Assembly: GCA_937930275.1 (NCBI GenBank) | Contig: CALGLM010000281.1 | Span: 1 to 10,630 of the forward strand | Length of the DNA: 10,630 nt | Direction of reading: 5' to 3' | Source: an uncultured Ignavibacteria bacterium | GTDB taxonomy: Bacteria; Bacteroidota; Ignavibacteria; Ignavibacteriales; Melioribacteraceae | Shown here: in pieces, positions 8,785 through 10,630 of the stretch | Numbering within the stretch: the stretch's first letter is position 1 | Layout of the letters: each line of letters starts with the position of its first letter | Notes under the pieces: model-generated | What the model saw: only the letters and a program-made list of their open reading frames with translations | Told to the model about the DNA's origin: nothing | Database searches by the model: none | Made by a program: the position numbers and the translations under genes

Positions 8785-8823
8785 ATGAAAACAAGAATAA
8801 AACAAAAACGAACTCATGCTTAA
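8785..8823 (+). CDS. Tiny ORF with strong ribosome binding site, possible leader peptide
   Basis: ATG at 8785 reads MKTRIKQKRTHA and stops at 8821-8823. AAGGGGG (8775-8781) lies just 3 bases before it, a stronger site than most real genes here possess, though the spacing is tight. The peptide is very basic. The stop lies 2 bases before the 5' arm of the hairpin at 8826-8857, the layout of a leader peptide whose translating ribosome opens a hairpin. No full-length plus-strand gene follows, so it could also be a chance ORF in the 3' region of the chemotaxis transcript. Confidence 0.3.
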   Translation: MKTRIKQKRTHA

Positions 8824-8825
8824 CA

Positions 8826-8857
8826 CCTCTGTTGGATTGAATACTGAATAACAGAGG
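8826..8857. other. Hairpin between convergent genes, covering a second ribosome binding site
   Basis: CCTCTGTT (8826-8833) pairs perfectly with AACAGAGG (8850-8857) over a 16-base loop. The 3' arm contains most of GAGGGG (8854-8859), which sits 6 bases before an ATG at 8866 that opens an 8-codon ORF (MTRNSPFN, stop 8890-8892). A weaker alternative pairs GGGGA (8856-8860) with TCCCT (8880-8884) and excludes the first stem. It could instead be a poor terminator between the convergent chemotaxis and hydrolase genes, but neither strand has an immediate T tract. Confidence 0.55.
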
Positions 8858-8888
8858 GGAATTTAATGACCCGCAACAGTCCCTTTAA

Positions 8889-9782
8889 TTAATTTGTTCC
8901 GGTAACAAAATTGTAAATCATTTTTGAAATTTCAGATCCTATGCGTAAACCATCTTCGTTTTTATCCAAATTTTTGGAGAAAAACATTATTAAATAATCA
9001 CGTCCGTTTTCAGGATAAACAATACCGCAATCATGCACACCTTTTACAATTGTACCTGTTTTGTGGGCAATAACTACTTCTTTTGGTAAATGAACCGGAA
9101 GTAAGTGGTTAATTTTTTGTTCTTTTAGTACTTTTAGCATCATTTCGGAAATATCAGTACTAAATAATTCTTTTTTATAAAGCATTTTATACAAAAGTAA
9201 CATATCTTTTACGGTAGATGTATTATTTATTCCCTTTTCTTCTGCCTTATAATCATCTCCAAATCTATTAACTTGTGTATTACTTAAACCCAATGAACTC
9301 ATTAAATTATTTACCGAATCACGAGTTACTAAAAGTAAGCAATTATTCATACCAATATTACTGCTGTTAATTATCATATTTTTATTCAATTCATACAAGG
9401 TAATGGTAGAATCTACTTTATATGAAATGGGATCCCAAGTTAGGGTTCCCAAATTCATATTATATGTTGAATTATCAACAACACTATTAAAGCTATTTAC
9501 AATTTTTACGGGTTGATTTAAGGAAAGAATATTTTCAAAAATTTCTTTATAAATTTGTACCATAATGCATGTTTTTATTGTGCTACCCGGATTAAAAACT
9601 TCATTTTCGTTTATTAAAATAGCATTATCGGGATTTTTAAGCTCTTGAAAAGCTATAGCAAAAGTACCGTTTTGGGTTGATAGCAATTTTTGAATATTCT
9701 CTTTTAACTCGCTTAATGATTGAGCAAAGGTAGATGCGGTTAGAATAAGCATAATTATAAAAATCTTATTGAAATGTATCAT
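8889..9782 (-). CDS. Exported class A beta-lactamase-like serine hydrolase
   Basis: A 297-residue periplasmic or secreted protein of the penicillin-binding fold. The signal peptide is MIHFNKIFIIMLILTASTFA, with cleavage before QS. Three active-site motifs are in order and well spaced: S67-T-I-K70 in NPGSTIKT, S140-S-N142 in NSSNIGMNN, and K241-T-G-T244 in HKTGTIVKGVHDCGIVYP. The omega-loop region reads VNRFGDDYKAEEKGINNTST (171-190) and lacks the E-x-x-x-N pattern with the general-base glutamate of true class A beta-lactamases. This matches the broader beta-lactamase2 family of serine hydrolases, so real antibiotic hydrolysis is uncertain; a cell-wall peptidase or esterase role is possible. 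Length is normal for the family. It runs convergent to the chemotaxis gene and downstream of tRNA-Ser(CGA) on the same strand, with a 58-base gap from the tRNA that contains an inverted repeat. Confidence 0.87.
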   Translation of the reverse strand: MIHFNKIFIIMLILTASTFAQSLSELKENIQKLLSTQNGTFAIAFQELKNPDNAILINENEVFNPGSTIKTCIMVQIYKEIFENILSLNQPVKIVNSFNSVVDNSTYNMNLGTLTWDPISYKVDSTITLYELNKNMIINSSNIGMNNCLLLVTRDSVNNLMSSLGLSNTQVNRFGDDYKAEEKGINNTSTVKDMLLLYKMLYKKELFSTDISEMMLKVLKEQKINHLLPVHLPKEVVIAHKTGTIVKGVHDCGIVYPENGRDYLIMFFSKNLDKNEDGLRIGSEISKMIYNFVTGTN

Positions 9783-9787
9783 TACAA

Positions 9788-9825
9788 ATCCGAATAAATT
9801 TTAATTTAATAAATTTTGTTCGGAT
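9788..9825 (-). promoter_or_regulatory. Inverted repeat in the leader of the serine hydrolase gene
   Basis: ATCCGAA (9788-9794) and TTCGGAT (9819-9825) form a perfect 7-bp repeat around a very AT-rich 24-base spacer. One wobble and three more A-T pairs can extend it to about 11 bp. On the minus strand it lies 5 bases before the ATG, and its proximal arm contains the only ribosome-binding-like GGA (6 bases before the start). It could be an operator, a hairpin that limits translation, or the processing or termination structure of the upstream tRNA, although no T tract follows. Confidence 0.45.
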
Positions 9826-9840
9826 AGGTAAAAGGAAGTG

Positions 9841-9929
9841 CGGAAAGGGGGGGATTCGAACCCCCGGTCCGACGGAAGCCGGACAACGGTTTTCGAGACC
9901 GCCGCATTCAACCGCTCTGCCACCTTTCC
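9841..9929 (-). tRNA. tRNA-Ser (anticodon CGA)
   Basis: The 89-base minus-strand sequence folds as a class II tRNA. The acceptor stem is GGAAAGG with CCTTTCC, and the discriminator base is G73 as expected for serine. The anticodon stem GCGGT/ACCGT holds the loop CTCGAAA, giving anticodon CGA, which reads UCG. The long variable arm has a GTCCG/CGGAC stem, and the T arm is GGGGG-TTCGAAT-CCCCC. The CCA tail is not encoded; the next bases are CAC. A sigma70-like promoter lies upstream at 9948-9976. Confidence 0.97.
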
Positions 9930-9947
9930 GAATTTAAATAGAATGTA

Positions 9948-9976
9948 AATTTAGTTATAAATTTTTCTTTTATCAA
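9948..9976 (-). promoter_or_regulatory. Sigma70-like promoter for tRNA-Ser(CGA)
   Basis: On the minus strand TTGATA (9971-9976) is followed after exactly 17 bases by TAAATT (9948-9953). Start of transcription would fall near 9941, leaving a leader of about 11 bases before the tRNA. The region is AT-rich, so a chance match is possible, but spacing and position are ideal. Confidence 0.6.
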
Positions 9977-10036
9977 GTAAAAATTAAAAAAATAGCATTA
10001 AAGTTTATAAAATTTATTTTATTTTTTATAAATTAT

Positions 10037-10047
10037 TAATATATTTG
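10037..10047 (+). promoter_or_regulatory. Promoter -10/-7 element for tRNA-Ser(GGA)
   Basis: TATATTTG at 10040-10047 fits the Bacteroidetes -7 consensus TAnnTTTG exactly and also reads as a TATATT -10 box. It lies 17 bases before the tRNA, giving a short leader. Neither a -33 TTTG nor a good -35 TTGACA stands at the right distance, only T-rich sequence near 10013-10022. Confidence 0.5.
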
Positions 10048-10063
10048 TACTCCAAAAATTAAC

Positions 10064-10151
10064 GGAAAGATGCGGGAGTGGCTTAACCGGCACGCCTGGA
10101 AAGTGTGTGTACGTCAAAAGCGTACCGTGGGTTCGAATCCCACTCTTTCCG
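10064..10151 (+). tRNA. tRNA-Ser (anticodon GGA)
   Basis: An 88-base class II tRNA. The acceptor stem is GGAAAGA with TCTTTCC, followed by discriminator G73. The anticodon stem CACGC/GTGTG encloses CTGGAAA, giving anticodon GGA, which reads UCC and UCU. The long variable arm has a GTACG/CGTAC stem, and the T arm is GTGGG-TTCGAAT-CCCAC. CCA is not encoded; CTCCA follows G73 directly but is offset by two bases. It is transcribed away from the tRNA-Ser(CGA) gene and ends just before a strong terminator. Confidence 0.97.
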
Positions 10152-10166
10152 CTCCAGTACCAAAAG

Positions 10167-10207
10167 GGGTTGTAACTACGGTTACAGCCCATTTTTTATT
10201 TTTTTCT
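10167..10207 (+). terminator. Intrinsic terminator of tRNA-Ser(GGA)
   Basis: GGGTTGTAAC (10167-10176) pairs with GTTACAGCCC (10181-10190) with one G-T wobble. The loop is TACG closed by a C-G pair, the very stable UNCG-type tetraloop. An almost pure T run follows at 10192-10205. It begins 16 bases after the tRNA end. Confidence 0.93.
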
Positions 10208-10237
10208 CATTTGCCGTTTAACTTTAGATTTTTCTGA

Positions 10238-10348
10238 TTACTCTTTAATATATTTGCCTACTTCTTTCATTATCCAAGCCAATTGTTCGTCTGTCGGTTC
10301 GTCCTTATCATTAAATTTATAACTCATGTCGGGTTTTTTAAGTTCCAT
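10238..10348 (-). CDS. Small protein of unknown function (36 residues)
   Basis: Minus-strand ATG at 10348 opens a 36-codon frame with stop at 10238-10240. The product begins MELKKPDMSYKFNDKDEP and ends QLAWIMKEVGKYIKE. The first half is polar and charged, and the second half (about 20-36) would form an amphipathic helix with leucine, tryptophan, isoleucine and valine on one face. Composition looks like real protein and no gene overlaps it on the other strand. The start is unsure: no good Shine-Dalgarno site is present, the frame is open a further 8 codons upstream without a standard start, and ATG at residue 8 is an alternative. It may be a complete small protein or the remaining end of a longer one. 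No function is assigned. Confidence 0.45.
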   Translation of the reverse strand: MELKKPDMSYKFNDKDEPTDEQLAWIMKEVGKYIKE

Positions 10349-10630
10349 GTCAAAACTCGCTATTTTTATTACTTAAAATACGCAATTATTTAATAATTTG
10401 CATAGGATTCTTATTGCAAGGCAGCATTGTCTTATAATTTCATGTTACTAAAAAGGTAATTAATTCAATGAACTGAAACTTCGTTCGCATAACTCATCAA
10501 ACCAAAGACGAAATTTTCAAAAAAATGGTTGCATTCTCAAATAAATGTGCGGATTCCGAGATAACCAAGAAAAATCTGAATATTTACGAACTTTCTCAAC
10601 CAATTCAAAAATAGACTGCCCAACTATTCC
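10349..10630. other. Right-edge region without a firm gene
   Basis: Nearly 280 bases hold no full gene. Contents are the candidate broken mini-gene on the plus strand, an imperfect palindrome at 10382-10401 (GCAATTATT with AATAATTTGC), and a minus-strand frame open from the window edge to TGA at 10517-10519. That frame gives 37 residues and ends HIYLRMQPFF. It could be the end of a gene entering from the right. The strands compete and I cannot decide which, if either, is coding. Base composition in the last 150 bases looks less AT-rich than in the genes to the left. Confidence 0.35.
10433..10614 (+). pseudogene. Candidate broken small gene with in-frame TGA at codon 3
   Basis: A perfect TATAAT (10433-10438, poor -35) and an AAGG (10453-10456, 11 bases upstream) precede ATG at 10468. 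The frame then reads Met-Asn-TGA and continues open for 45 codons to TAG at 10612-10614. After the TGA it includes THQTKDEIFKKMVAFSN and ends YELSQPIQK, a normal-looking hydrophilic helical composition. One base change (TGA to TGG, Trp) would restore a 48-residue protein. An internal ATG at 10525 could start a 29-residue remnant. I do not recognise the family. An overlapping minus-strand frame is also open here, so coding status is uncertain. Confidence 0.28.

Noticed and set aside
10064..10630. Integrated element using tRNA-Ser as attachment site
   Set aside because: No duplicate of the tRNA 3' end and no integrase or transposase is visible in the window; the element could only lie beyond the right edge.
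1..10630. CRISPR array or tandem repeat array
   Set aside because: No regularly spaced direct repeats were seen.

Overview
This window looks like chromosomal DNA from a low-GC bacterium of the Bacteroidetes/Chlorobi (FCB) group. The main evidence is a secreted protein ending in a type IX secretion (T9SS) sorting domain with an NYPNPFNP motif. That form is typical of Ignavibacteria and relatives, where it is abundant. AT-rich codon use, short AT-rich intergenic gaps and few strong Shine-Dalgarno sites fit the same group. The placement is inferred from sequence style only.

Left part (1-3305): three tightly packed plus-strand genes. They are a GT9 glycosyltransferase cut by the window edge, a short Ppx/GppA phosphatase that overlaps it by 8 bases, and a LYS9-type saccharopine dehydrogenase starting 10 bases after the phosphatase stop. 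A 12-bp stem with a T tract closes this unit, so it was probably transcribed as one operon.

Middle (3355-8750): a 754-residue exported protein (M23 peptidase, Fn3, GATase1-like domain, T9SS tail) is followed 4 bases later by an unrecognised exported protein of up to 365 residues. These two form a probable surface or cell-wall unit. After a 118-base gap comes a 636-residue methyl-accepting chemotaxis protein with an sCache-type sensor and two HAMP domains. No che genes are next to it.

Right part (8751-10630): a short gap holds two tiny ORFs with strong ribosome binding sites, flanking a hairpin that masks the second site. It is followed by a minus-strand exported class A beta-lactamase-like serine hydrolase. 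Then come two divergent tRNA-Ser genes (anticodons CGA and GGA), 134 bases apart, with recognisable promoter elements, the second ending in a strong UACG-loop terminator. The last 430 bases hold a plausible 36-residue minus-strand protein and a candidate broken mini-gene with an in-frame TGA at codon 3.

I see no CRISPR array, insertion sequence, integrase, rRNA or recognisable defence system. Nothing amounts to a proven new system. The best leads are the M23/GATase-like surface protein with its unknown partner, and the mini-ORF/hairpin/mini-ORF element at 8775-8892.
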